Part shown: positions 1 through 12,587 of the stretch, piece by piece | Layout of the letters: each line of letters starts with the position of its first letter | Position numbering within the stretch: position 1 is the stretch's first letter | Origin: Pseudoroseomonas cervicalis | GTDB taxonomy: Bacteria; Pseudomonadota; Alphaproteobacteria; Acetobacterales; Acetobacteraceae | Assembly (NCBI RefSeq): GCF_030818485.1 | Contig: NZ_JAUTAJ010000004.1 | Coordinates: forward strand, 1,901,001-1,965,000 | Length of the DNA stretch: 64,000 bases | Direction of reading: 5' to 3' | The notes under the pieces: generated by a model | Databases searched by the model: none | What the model saw: the letters and a program-made list of their open reading frames with translations, nothing else | What the model was told of the DNA's origin: nothing | Program-made: the position numbers and the translations under genes

Positions 1-713
1 TGGAAGGCCATGCGCTGACCGCCCGCCTGCCGCTGCTGCTGCAGAGCGGCGTGGTCGACCGGCCGGTGGAATTTCCCTACCTGTTGCTGCTGCTCTCCGG
101 CGGGCATTGCCAATGCGTCGCCGTCGAGGGGCTGGGACGCTACCGGCGCCTGGGCTCCACCCTGGATGACGCGGTGGGCGAGGCCTTCGACAAATCCGCC
201 AAGCTGATGGGCCTGCCCTGGCCCGGCGGCCCGGCGCTGGAGACGCTGGCGCGGAGCGGCGACCCGAAGCGCTTCCCCCTGCCCCGCCCGATGCTCGGCC
301 GCCCCGGCTGCGATTTTTCGTTCAGTGGGCTGAAGACGGCGGTGGCGCAGAGCATCCCGAAGCTCGTCACGGAGCAGGACCGCGCCGACCTCGCCGCCGC
401 CTTCCAATATGTGGTGGCCGCCGTGCTGGCCGACCGGGCGCGCAACGCGCTGGCCATGCTGCCCGGGGCGACGGCCATGGTGGTGGCGGGCGGGGTCGCC
501 GCCAACCAGGCGGTGCGCGCATCCCTCTCGGCCGAAGCGGCGAAGGCCGGGCTGCCGCTGGTGGCCCCGCCGATCCGCCTCTGCACCGACAATGCGGTGA
601 TGATCGCCTGGGCGGGGATCGAGCGGCTGCGCGCGGGGCTGACCGACGGCCTCGACCACGCGCCGCGCCCGCGCTGGCCGCTGGACGAGCTGCGCGCGGG
701 GGATGCCGCATGA
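1..713 (+). CDS. tsaD: tRNA N6-threonylcarbamoyladenosine synthase TsaD, 3' part (5' end outside window)
   Basis: C-terminal part of the ASKHA-fold enzyme that transfers threonylcarbamoyl to A37 of ANN-decoding tRNAs. The reading frame is already open at base 3 and begins EGHALTARL, which is the second half of the family's HxEGH metal-binding motif, so roughly the first third of the gene lies before the window. Visible family signatures are [11 protein letters not shown], the [17 protein letters not shown] stretch, FSFSGLKTA, the [10 protein letters not shown] nucleotide-binding loop and [13 protein letters not shown] near the C terminus. The stop overlaps the next start by 4 bases (ATGA), implying translational coupling with rlmJ. 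Identification is firm; only the 5' end is unknown. Confidence 0.95.
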   Translation, partial: EGHALTARLPLLLQSGVVDRPVEFPYLLLLLSGGHCQCVAVEGLGRYRRLGSTLDDAVGEAFDKSAKLMGLPWPGGPALETLARSGDPKRFPLPRPMLGRPGCDFSFSGLKTAVAQSIPKLVTEQDRADLAAAFQYVVAAVLADRARNALAMLPGATAMVVAGGVAANQAVRASLSAEAAKAGLPLVAPPIRLCTDNAVMIAWAGIERLRAGLTDGLDHAPRPRWPLDELRAGDAA

Positions 714-1539
714 ACTACCGCCACGCCTTCCATGCCGGCAATTTCGCCGATTGCATGAAGCACGCGCTGGTGGTCGCGCTGGTGCGGCGGCTGGCGGTGA
801 AGGACACGCCCTTCCGCGTGCTCGACACCCATGCCGGCATCGGCGCCTATGACCTGACCGGCTCGGAAGCCGAGCGCACCGGCGAGTGGAAACGCGGCGT
901 CGGCCGGCTGCTGGCGATCGAGGACGGCCCGCTGGCCGAGTGGCTGGAGCTGGTGCGCCGCGCCGGCTTCCCGCCGCGCTACCCGGGCAGCCCGGCGCTG
1001 ATCCGCGCATGCTGCTGCGCCCGCGCGACCGGCTGGTGCTGTGCGAGCTGCATGAGGAGGACAGCGCCACGCTGCGCACCCTGTTCCGCGGCGACCCGCA
1101 GACCGCCGTGCACAAGCGCGACGCCTGGGAGGCGCTCTCCGCCCTCACCCCCTTCGCCGAGAAGCGCGGCCTGGTGCTGGTCGACCCGCCCTTCGAGCAG
1201 GAGGGCGAGTTCGAGCGCATGGCCGAGGCGCTGGCCACCGTCGCGCACCGCTTCCGCGCCGGCGTGCAGGCGCATTGGTACCCGATCAAGCACCGTGCCC
1301 CGGTGCGCGCCTTCCACACCGCCATCGCCGAGAGCGGGGTGCGCGACATCCTGGCCTGCGAGCTGTGGCTGCGCGAGCCCACCGACCCGCAGCGGCTGAA
1401 TGGCTGCGGCCTGGTGGTGGTGAACCCGCCCTGGAAGTTCGAGGAGGAGGCGCGCGCCATCCTGGCCGCGCTGCTGGAGCATCTGGGCGATGGCGAGCCC
1501 GGCCAGGGCTTCGCCGTCAGCCGCCTGGCCGAGGAATAG
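710..1539 (+). CDS. rlmJ: 23S rRNA (adenine(2030)-N6)-methyltransferase RlmJ, interrupted by an apparent 1-base deletion
   Basis: RlmJ (YhiR) family SAM-dependent methyltransferase that modifies A2030 of 23S rRNA. The first frame reads [20 protein letters not shown], the diagnostic N terminus, then [11 protein letters not shown], and runs to about base 1006. The family sequence then continues in a different frame from about 1009 ([25 protein letters not shown] with the catalytic [15 protein letters not shown]) to the stop at 1539. Restoring one base near 1007 gives one 276-residue protein with an LIRAMLLRPRD junction, close to the usual 280 residues. Starts inside the tsaD stop; gpsA follows 4 bases after. 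Either a sequencing or assembly error or a recent mutation; the family call itself is secure. Confidence 0.88.
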
Positions 1540-1543
1540 GGCG

Positions 1544-2550
<1,007 letters not shown>

Positions 2551-2551
<1 letters not shown>

Positions 2552-2690
2552 GAGGGGCTTTGCCCCTCTCACTCCCCACCAAAGGCCTGAGGCCTTTGGA
2601 AACCCATCTGTTTAGACTCTAAAAAACTGAAGGCGGGTGCAGGGGACCCTGTCCCCTGCTGGGGGAGTTTGAGGGGGCAAAGCCCCCTCA
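2551..2690. repeat. Cluster of four perfect inverted repeats between convergent genes
   Basis: Four separate perfect hairpins fill the gap between gpsA and ccmB: 2551-2569 (AGAGGGGC, 3-base loop), 2579-2599 (CCAAAGGCC, 3-base loop), 2640-2658 (CAGGGGAC, 3-base loop) and 2670-2690 (TGAGGGGGC, 3-base loop). The first and last share a GGGGC-loop-GCCCC core, and the middle stretch 2601-2632 is unusually AT-rich for this DNA. The arrangement looks like an extragenic palindromic repeat element that can also terminate transcription from both sides. Mobility of the element is inference. Confidence 0.6.
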
Positions 2691-2693
2691 ATC

Positions 2694-3344
2694 CTACTCC
2701 GCCCGCAGCGCCGCCCCGGCCGCCAGTGGCGCCAGCGGGAGCGCGGCGGCGACCAGCGCCCCCAGCAGCAGCAGGAAGGGCCGCACCGGGATGCCGCTGG
2801 CCGCGGCCTCGATCCCGGCGGCGCCGAAGATCATGGCGGGGATGGCGAGTGGCAGCACCAGCAGCGGCAGCAGCACGCCGCCGCGCCGCGCCCCCAGCGT
2901 CAGCGCGGCGCCGGCGGTGCCGAGCAGCGACAGGAACAGGGTGGCCAGCGCCAGCACCAGCAGGGTGACGCCCCAGGCGCGTTCCGGCAGGTTCAGCATG
3001 GCGGCGGCGACCGGGGTGGCCAGCAGCACCGGCAGGCCGGTGGTCAGCCAATGCGCCAGCGCCTTGGCCGCCGCGATCTGCGCGCCGGAGAGGCCGGAGA
3101 GCAGCAGCTGGTCGAGCGAGCCATCCTCCGCCTCCGCCCCGAACAGGCGGTCGAGCGGCAGCAGCGCCGCCAGCAAAGCGGCGGCCAGCAGGGCACCGGG
3201 GGCGAGTCGCGCCAGGATCTCCGGCGAAGGCCCGACGCCAAAGGGGAAGAGCGCGGTCACCAGCAGGAAGAACAGGCAGGCGGCGAGGGTGTCGGCCGGG
3301 TGGCGGGCGGCCAGCAGCAGCTCCCGTCGCAGCAGGGCGATCAT
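2694..3344 (-). CDS. ccmB: Heme exporter protein CcmB (ABC permease)
   Basis: Integral membrane subunit of the CcmABC complex, which works in delivery of heme to CcmE during cytochrome c maturation. Starts [18 protein letters not shown], the typical CcmB amino end, followed by FPFGVGPSPE, LDRLFGAEAEDGSLDQLLLSG and about six hydrophobic segments. Length is 216 residues against the usual ~220. The ATG overlaps the stop of ccmA by 4 bases (ATGA), so translation is coupled. Other ccm genes are not next door in this window. It ends just beside the palindrome cluster that separates it from gpsA. Confidence 0.93.
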   Translation of the reverse strand: MIALLRRELLLAARHPADTLAACLFFLLVTALFPFGVGPSPEILARLAPGALLAAALLAALLPLDRLFGAEAEDGSLDQLLLSGLSGAQIAAAKALAHWLTTGLPVLLATPVAAAMLNLPERAWGVTLLVLALATLFLSLLGTAGAALTLGARRGGVLLPLLVLPLAIPAMIFGAAGIEAAASGIPVRPFLLLLGALVAAALPLAPLAAGAALRAE

Positions 3345-3976
3345 GCCGGCTCCTCCTCCCAGGACTCGTCCGGCGGCAGGGGCGCGGCCAGGCGCAGCTC
3401 CCGCGCGCCGGGCAGCGGCAGCGGCACATGGGTGGCGGCCACAACCGCGCCGCCCTGCGCCCGGTGCGCCGCCAGCAGGGCGCCGAAGCGCTCGATCGAG
3501 GCGGCATCCAGCCCGACCGAGGGCTCGTCCAGCAGCCAGAGCGGCACCGGGGCGAGCGCCAGCCGGGCCAGCGCCAGGCGCCGCTTCTGCCCGGCTGAGA
3601 GCAGCCGCGCCGGCAGCTCGGCCAGCGGCGCCAGATCCAGCGCGGCCAGGGCCTGCCGCACATCGCCGCCCCAGAGCCGGGCCCAGAAACCCAGATTCTC
3701 GGCGGCGCTCAGCCCGGGCTTCAGCGCGTCGGCATGCGCCAGGTAGCGCAGCCTGGCGGCATGGGCGGCGCGGTCGGCCAGGGCGGGCTCGCCCTGCCAG
3801 AGCAGCGCGCCCTCGGCCAGCGGCACCAGCCCGGCCAGCACCCGGAGCAGGGTCGACTTGCCCGCGCCATTGGCGCCGGTCAGCAGCACGGCCTCGCCCG
3901 GCGCCACCCGGCAGGACAGGCCGGCGAAGACCAGCCGGTCCCCCCGCAACACCCCGATCTCTTTTGCTTCCAGCAC
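3341..3976 (-). CDS. ccmA: Heme exporter ATP-binding protein CcmA
   Basis: ATPase of the CcmABC system at the cytoplasmic face. Walker [10 protein letters not shown] lies at residues 35-43, the signature-like [14 protein letters not shown] follows, and Walker B is [12 protein letters not shown]; the H-loop is in [10 protein letters not shown] place the start at GTG 3976 (V-L-E-A-K-E), because CcmA proteins begin one or two residues before LEA; this gives 211 residues, normal for the family. The open frame continues far upstream antisense to acnA, but that stretch has no CcmA similarity. Divergent from acnA with about 93 bases between the starts. Confidence 0.92.
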   Translation of the reverse strand: MLEAKEIGVLRGDRLVFAGLSCRVAPGEAVLLTGANGAGKSTLLRVLAGLVPLAEGALLWQGEPALADRAAHAARLRYLAHADALKPGLSAAENLGFWARLWGGDVRQALAALDLAPLAELPARLLSAGQKRRLALARLALAPVPLWLLDEPSVGLDAASIERFGALLAAHRAQGGAVVAATHVPLPLPGARELRLAAPLPPDESWEEEPA

Positions 3977-4069
3977 GGCACCCCGGTCCCACGCCCGCCG
4001 ATGGACCGTGGCATCGCTCCGTGTAATAAGCGGCAGCGTTCGCAGCAAATAGTGAGGGGACCCCGGACC

Positions 4070-6767
<2,698 letters not shown>

Positions 6768-6804
6768 TCCGGGCGGCCCCGCCACCGCGCGGAGCCGAAA
6801 AACA

Positions 6805-6838
6805 GGGCCGGGGCAGCGATGCCCCGGCCCTTTCTGTT
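6805..6838 (+). terminator. Rho-independent terminator after acnA, GCGA tetraloop
   Basis: A 10-bp perfect stem (GGGCCGGGGC / GCCCCGGCCC) encloses AGCGAT, which can be read as one more A-T pair around a GCGA loop, and is followed by TTTCTGTT. It lies 38 bases after the acnA stop. Confidence 0.85.
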
Positions 6839-7013
6839 GGGGGTCCCGCGGGTGCGCCCCTGGGAACGCGGCGGCGGCCTGCGCCAGGCGGGCCGGGCAG
6901 CCATGGCCCCCTCAACCGCCACGCCCGGCGGCAAGCCCGCCCCGGCCGGATGGTCCGGCCGGGACGGGCCGCGCCGGATGGCCGGGGTGTGGACCTCCCC
7001 CGGCGTCCGGGCT
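6839..7013. other. Intergenic stretch without a recognised gene
   Basis: Between the acnA terminator and the small ORF below I see only GC-rich DNA with no frame that resembles a protein family, no strong ribosome binding site and no clear promoter on either strand. Confidence 0.5.
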
Positions 7014-7127
7014 TCAGCCGCCGCGGCGCGGCAGGCTGAACAGGGTGGCGCCCCAGGGCAGGTCGATCAGGCCCTGCAGGGTGGTGCTGGCGCTCAGGCG
7101 GGGGGCGGGCTGCGTCCGGGTGATCAT
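7014..7127 (-). CDS. Possible 37-residue small protein with an ideal ribosome binding site
   Basis: ATG at 7127 is preceded on the minus strand by AGGAGG with an 8-base spacer, one of the best Shine-Dalgarno sequences in the window. It encodes 37 residues beginning MITRTQPAPRLSAS, then QGLIDLPWGATLF, ending RRGG. There is no membrane segment or known motif I can name with confidence; the LIDLPW segment is loosely reminiscent of the amino half of DUF1127-type small proteins, but no basic C-terminal half follows. It lies 157 bases downstream of the chemotaxis gene on the same strand. Could be a real small protein or a chance ORF. Confidence 0.4.
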   Translation of the reverse strand: MITRTQPAPRLSASTTLQGLIDLPWGATLFSLPRRGG

Positions 7128-7284
7128 CGGGAGATCCTCCTGTGCCGCGGCTGCATAAGCCGGGGCGAATGGAACACCCTGCATCTGGGCAGTGGCCGGG
7201 CCGGATACCTGAAGCCGGGGCGTCCGCCGGGTGAAAAGGAGGACAGGCGGCGCGGCCTGCCCTTCCCCCGCCCGGCCCCCATCC

Positions 7285-9366
7285 TCAGACGGCGCGCACC
7301 GCCGAGAGGAAACCATCCACCTGACGCTGCAGCCGGCCGCCGACGCCGCGCAGCTCCTCCACCGCGCCGAAGACGGTGGCGGCCGAGCTGCCGGTGGAGG
7401 CGCTGTCCTCCGCCACCCCGGCGATGGTCTGCGTCACCTCCTGTGTGCCATGCGCCGCCAGCTGCACGCTGCGGGCGATCTCCTGCGTCGCGACACTCTG
7501 CTCCTCCACCGCCGCGGCGATGGCGCTGGCCGAATGGTCGATGCCGGCCACACCATCGGCGATGGCGCGCATCGCCTCCACCGCCGCGCCGGTGGCGCCC
7601 TGGATCTCGGTCACCAGCTGGGCGATGCCATCGGTCGCCTTGGCCGTCTCATTGGCCAGATTCTTCACCTCGGAGGCGACGACGGCGAAGCCCTTGCCGG
7701 CCTCCCCGGCGCGGGCCGCCTCGATCGTCGCATTCAGCGCCAGCAGATTGGTCTGGCCGGCGATGCGGCGGATCAGCTCCACCACCTCGCCGATGCGCTC
7801 GGCGGCGCTCTTCAGCTCCAGCACCACGGCGCCGGTGCGCTCGGTCTGGGCCGAGACCTCGCGCGTCGCGGTGGCGGAGCTCTGCACCCGCTGGGCGATC
7901 TCGCGGATCGAGGCGCCGAGCTCCTCGGTCGCCGCCGCCACGGTGTTCACATTGCCCAGCGCCCCATCGGCGGATTGCGCCGCGGCGCGGGCCTGCTCCC
8001 CGGTGCGCCCGGCCTGCTCGCGCATGCCGCCGGCGATGCCGTGCAGGCCCTCCCCGGCGGCGCTCAGCTCGCCCAGCGCGGCGCGCACGCTGCCCTCGAA
8101 ATCGGCGCAGAGGCCGGAGACCATCTCGGCCCGCTCCAGCTCGGCGCGCTGCTGCTCCATCTGCTTCGCGCGCAGCGCCTCGGCCTCCTGCGCGCCCAGG
8201 CGCAGCGCCTCCAGCGCCTCGGCCATGCGGCGGAACTCATCCTCGGCGCGGGGCCGCGGCACGGGGGTGGCGTAGTCCTGGCGGGCCAGGCGGCCCACCG
8301 CCTCGCGCAGCGCCAGCACCGGCCGCGCCAGGCGGCGCAGCAGCAGCAGCATGGCGACCGCGCCGACCGCCAGCGCGCCGCAGAGCAGCGCTGCCGCGAT
8401 GGCCATGCGGCGCCAGCCTGCCTGCTCCAGCGCCTCGGCATGCGCCACGGCGGCGTCCAGCGCGGCATTGCCGATGCCGACGATCTGCGCGAAGGGCGCG
8501 TTGCAGCGCTGGGTCCATTCCTGCGCCGGCACCACGGCGCGGCCGCCATCATCCAGCCGGGCCAGGGCGCCATCCATCCAGCGCGTCGCCTGCTCCACCT
8601 CCGCCTTGGCCGCGGCGGTCGCGCGCTGCAGGGCGGGATCGGCGCCGGGCCGGCCCAGCAGATCCTCCAGCCCATCCAGCCCGACCGCGGCGCGGCTGCG
8701 CAGCCCCATCAGCTCGCCCTGCAGGGCCGGGGTCAGCCGCTGGCCGCTGGCGATGTTGGGCCGCAGCAGCGAGCATTGCCGCCCGAAGGCGGAACGCGCC
8801 GCCCAGGCCTGCTGGCGGATGCCCACCAGCTCGGCGAAGGTGCCGTCGACCAGCCGCATCCGCGTGCTGACGACGAAGGAAAGGTCGGAGAGCTTCTCCC
8901 CCGCATCGGCGACGGCGGCGGTCAGCGGCTGCATGGTCGCCAGGTTGCGCGCGGCGCGCGGCTGCGCCGCCAGCTGCTCGGCCAGGCCCAGATGGCGCTT
9001 CACCGTGTCGCCCGCGGCGCGCAGCGCGGCCAGCGGCTCGGCCAGCTCGGCCCAGCCGAGCGAGCCGGCGGCCTGCTGCGCGGCGCCCAGCCAGCGCTCC
9101 GCCTCCGCCCGGCTGTCGCGCACGGCGGGGGTGGCATCCTCCTGCGACAGCAGCGCGGTGCCGAGCGGCCCGGTCAGCAGCCGCACCTGCTGGCTGGCGC
9201 GGAACAGCACCCGGTCGACCTCGGACACCGCCACGGCGGTCTGTGCCTCTCCCAGCCGGGTGAAGGAATCCTGCAGCAGAACCCCGGCCAGGGCCAGGCA
9301 TCCGATCAGCGGCACGGCGAAGACCGCCGCCAGCAGCGACACCACCGAACCACGCCAACGCGTCAT
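7285..9366 (-). CDS. Methyl-accepting chemotaxis protein
   Basis: Transmembrane chemoreceptor of 693 residues. An N-terminal membrane segment (about 9-32) is followed by a ~290-residue periplasmic sensor region of predicted helices, a second membrane segment rich in A/L (about 330-350), a HAMP linker ([14 protein letters not shown]..., about 350-400) and a C-terminal signalling coiled coil. The hairpin tip and core are recognisable in [37 protein letters not shown] and [15 protein letters not shown], which bind CheW/CheA. The ligand is not predictable. No che genes are adjacent; a second receptor lies at 12588-14270. The start MTRWRGS is supported by the immediately following hydrophobic segment. 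Confidence 0.92.
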   Translation of the reverse strand: MTRWRGSVVSLLAAVFAVPLIGCLALAGVLLQDSFTRLGEAQTAVAVSEVDRVLFRASQQVRLLTGPLGTALLSQEDATPAVRDSRAEAERWLGAAQQAAGSLGWAELAEPLAALRAAGDTVKRHLGLAEQLAAQPRAARNLATMQPLTAAVADAGEKLSDLSFVVSTRMRLVDGTFAELVGIRQQAWAARSAFGRQCSLLRPNIASGQRLTPALQGELMGLRSRAAVGLDGLEDLLGRPGADPALQRATAAAKAEVEQATRWMDGALARLDDGGRAVVPAQEWTQRCNAPFAQIVGIGNAALDAAVAHAEALEQAGWRRMAIAAALLCGALAVGAVAMLLLLRRLARPVLALREAVGRLARQDYATPVPRPRAEDEFRRMAEALEALRLGAQEAEALRAKQMEQQRAELERAEMVSGLCADFEGSVRAALGELSAAGEGLHGIAGGMREQAGRTGEQARAAAQSADGALGNVNTVAAATEELGASIREIAQRVQSSATATREVSAQTERTGAVVLELKSAAERIGEVVELIRRIAGQTNLLALNATIEAARAGEAGKGFAVVASEVKNLANETAKATDGIAQLVTEIQGATGAAVEAMRAIADGVAGIDHSASAIAAAVEEQSVATQEIARSVQLAAHGTQEVTQTIAGVAEDSASTGSSAATVFGAVEELRGVGGRLQRQVDGFLSAVRAV

Positions 9367-9481
9367 GGGAACCTTCCGGGCCTACCTCACGCCAGTGTCA
9401 TCCCGCCCCGGTAAACGGAGGCTGAAGCGTCGCAACCCCGCCCCGCCCGGGGCATTGGCCCGGCACAGAACGAGACCCTCC

Positions 9482-10432
9482 ATGCGCGCCACCCTGCTGC
9501 TCAATCCCCGTTCCGGCACGCTGCTCGGCCGCCCGGAGCTGGCGGCGCGGATCGAGGCCGCGCTGCGCCAGGCCGGCTTCGCCCTGGAGGTGGTGGCCGA
9601 GGATGCGGCGCCCGACCTGCCCGGCCGCATCGAGCGGGCGCTGGGCAGCGGCGCGCCGGTGCTGATCGTGGGTGGCGGCGACGGCACGCTGCGCAGCGTG
9701 GCGGCGCGACTGGCCGGCACGGGCGTCGCGCTCGGCGTGCTGCCGCTCGGCACCATGAACCTGCTGGCGCGCGATCTCGGCCTGCCGCTGGAGCCGGAGG
9801 CGGCGGCCCTCGCCCTCGGCCAGGCGGAGATCCGCGCCATCGACCTGGCCGAGGTGAATGGCGAGCCCTTCCTCTGCCAATCGGTGATCGGCCTGCCCAA
9901 CCGCATCGGCCAGCATCGCGAGCGGCTGCGCGGCGATCTGCGCCTGGCGGCGCGCTGGCGGCTCGGCATCGCGGCGCTGCGGCTGTTCTGGCGCCACCCG
10001 CCGCTGCGCCTGGCGCTGCGGCTGGAGGAGGGCCCGCGCCTGCACCGGGTCTGGACCCGGGCGCTGTCGGTGGTGAACAACGCCTATGAGGAGGCGCCGG
10101 GCCGGCTGTTCCACCGCCCCGTGCTGGATGCCGGCACGCTGACCCTGCATGTGGCGCGCGGCTTCAGCCTGGGCTGGATCCTGCGCATGCTGCTGGCCAT
10201 GGCCGCCGGCCAGTGGCGGCGCAGCGAGGCGCTGCTCTCCTGGCGCGCCGCCACCCTTTCCATCCACAGCCGGCGTCGCCACCTGCGGGTGATGAATGAT
10301 GGCGAGGCGCTGCTGCTGGCCACGCCCCTGCAATACCGCATCCATCCCGGCGCGCTGCGCGTGCTGGCGCCGCGCCGCGAGGCCGCGCCGGACATCGCCC
10401 GCCCGCCCGTCCCGGAGGAGCTCCCGGCATGA
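9482..10432 (+). CDS. Diacylglycerol/sphingosine kinase-family lipid kinase
   Basis: 316-residue protein of the DAGK catalytic family (YegS/LCB5-like). The nucleotide-binding core shows LLLNPRSGT at residues 5-13, GGGDGT at 64-69 and [12 protein letters not shown] from residue 86. The C-terminal beta sandwich is seen in [11 protein letters not shown] and the final NDGEALL stretch. The likely role is phosphorylating diacylglycerol or a related lipid at the membrane; the exact substrate is not defined by sequence. ATG 9482 was chosen because the family begins two to four residues before the first strand. The stop overlaps the metallophosphoesterase start by 4 bases (ATGA), so the two are co-translated. 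Confidence 0.88.
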   Translation: MRATLLLNPRSGTLLGRPELAARIEAALRQAGFALEVVAEDAAPDLPGRIERALGSGAPVLIVGGGDGTLRSVAARLAGTGVALGVLPLGTMNLLARDLGLPLEPEAAALALGQAEIRAIDLAEVNGEPFLCQSVIGLPNRIGQHRERLRGDLRLAARWRLGIAALRLFWRHPPLRLALRLEEGPRLHRVWTRALSVVNNAYEEAPGRLFHRPVLDAGTLTLHVARGFSLGWILRMLLAMAAGQWRRSEALLSWRAATLSIHSRRRHLRVMNDGEALLLATPLQYRIHPGALRVLAPRREAAPDIARPPVPEELPA

Positions 10433-11277
10433 GTCTGCGTCGCATCGACCATATCTCCGACCTGCATTTCGGCCGGGTGGACGAGCGCGTCGCGGCGGCG
10501 CTGATCGACACGCTGAATGCCGAGCCGGCCGATCTCATCGTCATCAGCGGCGACCTGACGATGCGCGCCCGCTCGCGCGAATACCGCGCCGCCTGCGCCT
10601 TCATGTCGGCGCTGAAGGCGCCGCAGATCGTCGTGCCCGGCAATCACGACATCACCAATTACTGGCCCTGGGAGCGTTTCCTGGACCCGTTTGGCCGCTG
10701 GCACCGCTTCGTCGGCGGCGAGACCGAGCCCTTCTGGCGCGACGACCATCTGGCGGTGATCGGGCTGAACACGGTGGTGCGCGCCGCGCCCCATCTGGCC
10801 TGGGAGGAGGGCCGGGTGAAGCGCCACCGGCTGCAGCGCCTGCTGCGCCGGCTGGAGGAGCTGCCGCCCGGGCTGTTCCGCATCGTCGTCGCCCACCACC
10901 CCTTCCTGGCGCCGGAGGACGCGCCCGACACGCCGCTGGCGCACCGCGCCGCGCCGGCGCTGGAGGTGCTGCAGCGCGCGGGCGTGCGGCTGATCCTGTC
11001 GGGCCATCTGCACCGGGGCTATGTCCGGCTGCATCGCGGCACCGGCACGGCCGAGACCGCCTCCGGCCACACCCGGCCGGAGCTGCTGGTGGTGCAGGCG
11101 GGCTCGGCCATCTCGACCCGGCTGCGCGGCGAGCCCAACGCCTATAACCGCATCACCATCCAGAATGGGCAGGCGCGCATCGAGCCGCGCCGCTGGGACG
11201 GGAATGCCTGGGTCAGCGCCCCCGCCCCCGCCTGGCCGACCGAGGTGCTGGCGCCGCCCGCCCCCAGCCTGGCCTAG
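10429..11277 (+). CDS. Calcineurin-like metallophosphoesterase
   Basis: 282-residue phosphoesterase with the full metal-ligand series of the family: D11-L-H13 (SDLHFG), D42 in SGDLT, N72-H73 in PGNHD, VVAHHPF, and SGHLHRG. Similar to CpdA/Icc-type or lipid-pyrophosphate phosphoesterases, with no N-terminal signal peptide, so it acts in the cytoplasm. Translationally coupled to the lipid kinase, which suggests a phospholipid- or cyclic-nucleotide-related substrate (inference). The C-terminal tail is Pro/Ala-rich (about 270-282). Confidence 0.88.
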   Translation: MSLRRIDHISDLHFGRVDERVAAALIDTLNAEPADLIVISGDLTMRARSREYRAACAFMSALKAPQIVVPGNHDITNYWPWERFLDPFGRWHRFVGGETEPFWRDDHLAVIGLNTVVRAAPHLAWEEGRVKRHRLQRLLRRLEELPPGLFRIVVAHHPFLAPEDAPDTPLAHRAAPALEVLQRAGVRLILSGHLHRGYVRLHRGTGTAETASGHTRPELLVVQAGSAISTRLRGEPNAYNRITIQNGQARIEPRRWDGNAWVSAPAPAWPTEVLAPPAPSLA

Positions 11278-11362
11278 GCTCTCGGCCGCCCTCCCGCCCC
11301 GCCGCCGCTGGCCCGGGCATGCCGGCCGATGCCGTGGACCCGCCCCCCCCCCGGCCGGCGCC

Positions 11363-12538
11363 TCAGCCCGGCTGGCGGCGGAAGGACAGCGCCAGCGGCA
11401 GGGCCAGCGCGCAGAGCAGCGCCATGGCCAGGAACACGCCGCCGCCGAACCAGGCATAGAGCGGGCCCGAGGCCAGCGTCATCACCCCGGTCAGCAGCCC
11501 GACGCCGAGCGCCGCGTGCAGGGTCTGCGCGGTGCCGGCCTGGGCCGCGGGGACGAGCGCCAGCAGCAGATGCATCGCCGCCAGGTGCTGGGCGCCGAAG
11601 CTGAAGGCGTGCAGCCATTGGGTGGCGACCAGCGCCGGCAGCCAGCTGGTGGCGGCCAGCACCAGCCAGCGCAGCAGCCCGGCGCCGGCCGCCAGCAGCG
11701 CCAGCCCGCCCGGGCCGAGCCGCCCCAGCAGCCGCCGCCCCAGCAGGAACAGCGCGATCTCGCCCACCACCCCCTCGGCCCAGAGCAGGCCGATGGTCAT
11801 GGCGGAATGCCCCGCCGCGCCCCAATGGATGGCGGCGAAGCCGTAATAGGCGGCGTGGCTGGCCTGGATCAGGCCGGAGAGCAGCAGCAGCCGCAACAGG
11901 CCCGGGCGGCGCAGCGTGGCGGCGAAACCGGCCGCGAAGCCCTCGGCCCGGCGCGGCGGCGGCGCCGCGCCGCGCGGCAGGGTCAGCGACGCCACCACCA
12001 CCGCCAGCATGGCCAGGGCCAGCAGCAGCGGCACCACCCCGACCCCGGCTTGGCCGACCAGCAGCCCGGCCAGGGCGGCGGCGGCCATGAAGGCCATGGA
12101 GCCGCCGGCCCGCACCAGCCCGTAATCGAAGCGGCCCTGGCGCGAGGCCGCCAGGCTCAGCGTGTCGGAGAGCGGGATCAGCGGCGCGCTGGCGGCGCTG
12201 AAGGCGGCCTGCACCAGCAGCAAGGCCGCCAGCCCCGAGGCCAGCCCGTAGCCGAGGGCCGCCAGCGCGCCGCAGAAGGCGGCGATGGCCAGCAGCCGGC
12301 GCGGATCGGGCATGCCATCGGCCCAGCGCCCGGCCACCGGCCCGGCGACCAGCCGCACCGCCGAGCCGAGGGCGAGGGCCAGGGCGATCTCCCCCGGGCT
12401 CAGCCCGCGCGCCGCCAGGAAGGCCGGCAGGAAGGGCTGGCCGATGCCGATGGCGGCGAACAGGGCGCAGGACAGGGCCAGGTAAGGCAGGGCGGCGATG
12501 GCGGCACCGGTGCGGGCGGGACGGGGCGGGGTGGCCAT
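11363..12538 (-). CDS. MFS transporter, HcaT/MFS_1-like
   Basis: Twelve-segment major facilitator of about 391 residues. N-terminal FLPAFLAARGLSPGEIALAL, the loop motif GPVAGRWADGMPDPRR between TM2 and TM3 and LSDTLSLAASRQGRFDYGLVR are typical of the HcaT-like (3-phenylpropionate permease) subfamily. Substrate unknown. I use ATG 12538 (MATPPRPARTG); a TTG nine codons upstream is possible. GAGG sits directly against the ATG, closer than usual, so the exact start is uncertain. Tail-to-tail with the metallophosphoesterase, with about 85 bases between. Confidence 0.82.
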   Translation of the reverse strand: MATPPRPARTGAAIAALPYLALSCALFAAIGIGQPFLPAFLAARGLSPGEIALALALGSAVRLVAGPVAGRWADGMPDPRRLLAIAAFCGALAALGYGLASGLAALLLVQAAFSAASAPLIPLSDTLSLAASRQGRFDYGLVRAGGSMAFMAAAALAGLLVGQAGVGVVPLLLALAMLAVVVASLTLPRGAAPPPRRAEGFAAGFAATLRRPGLLRLLLLSGLIQASHAAYYGFAAIHWGAAGHSAMTIGLLWAEGVVGEIALFLLGRRLLGRLGPGGLALLAAGAGLLRWLVLAATSWLPALVATQWLHAFSFGAQHLAAMHLLLALVPAAQAGTAQTLHAALGVGLLTGVMTLASGPLYAWFGGGVFLAMALLCALALPLALSFRRQPG

Positions 12539-12587
12539 CCTCCCCCCGCCGGCCGGGCCCGGCAAGCGGGCGCCTGGCCCGCCCGCC

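Noticed and set aside
6840..7013. Additional gene downstream of acnA on the plus strand
   Set aside because: Frames open there consist of G, P, R and A without a ribosome binding site or family similarity, and start inside the terminator.
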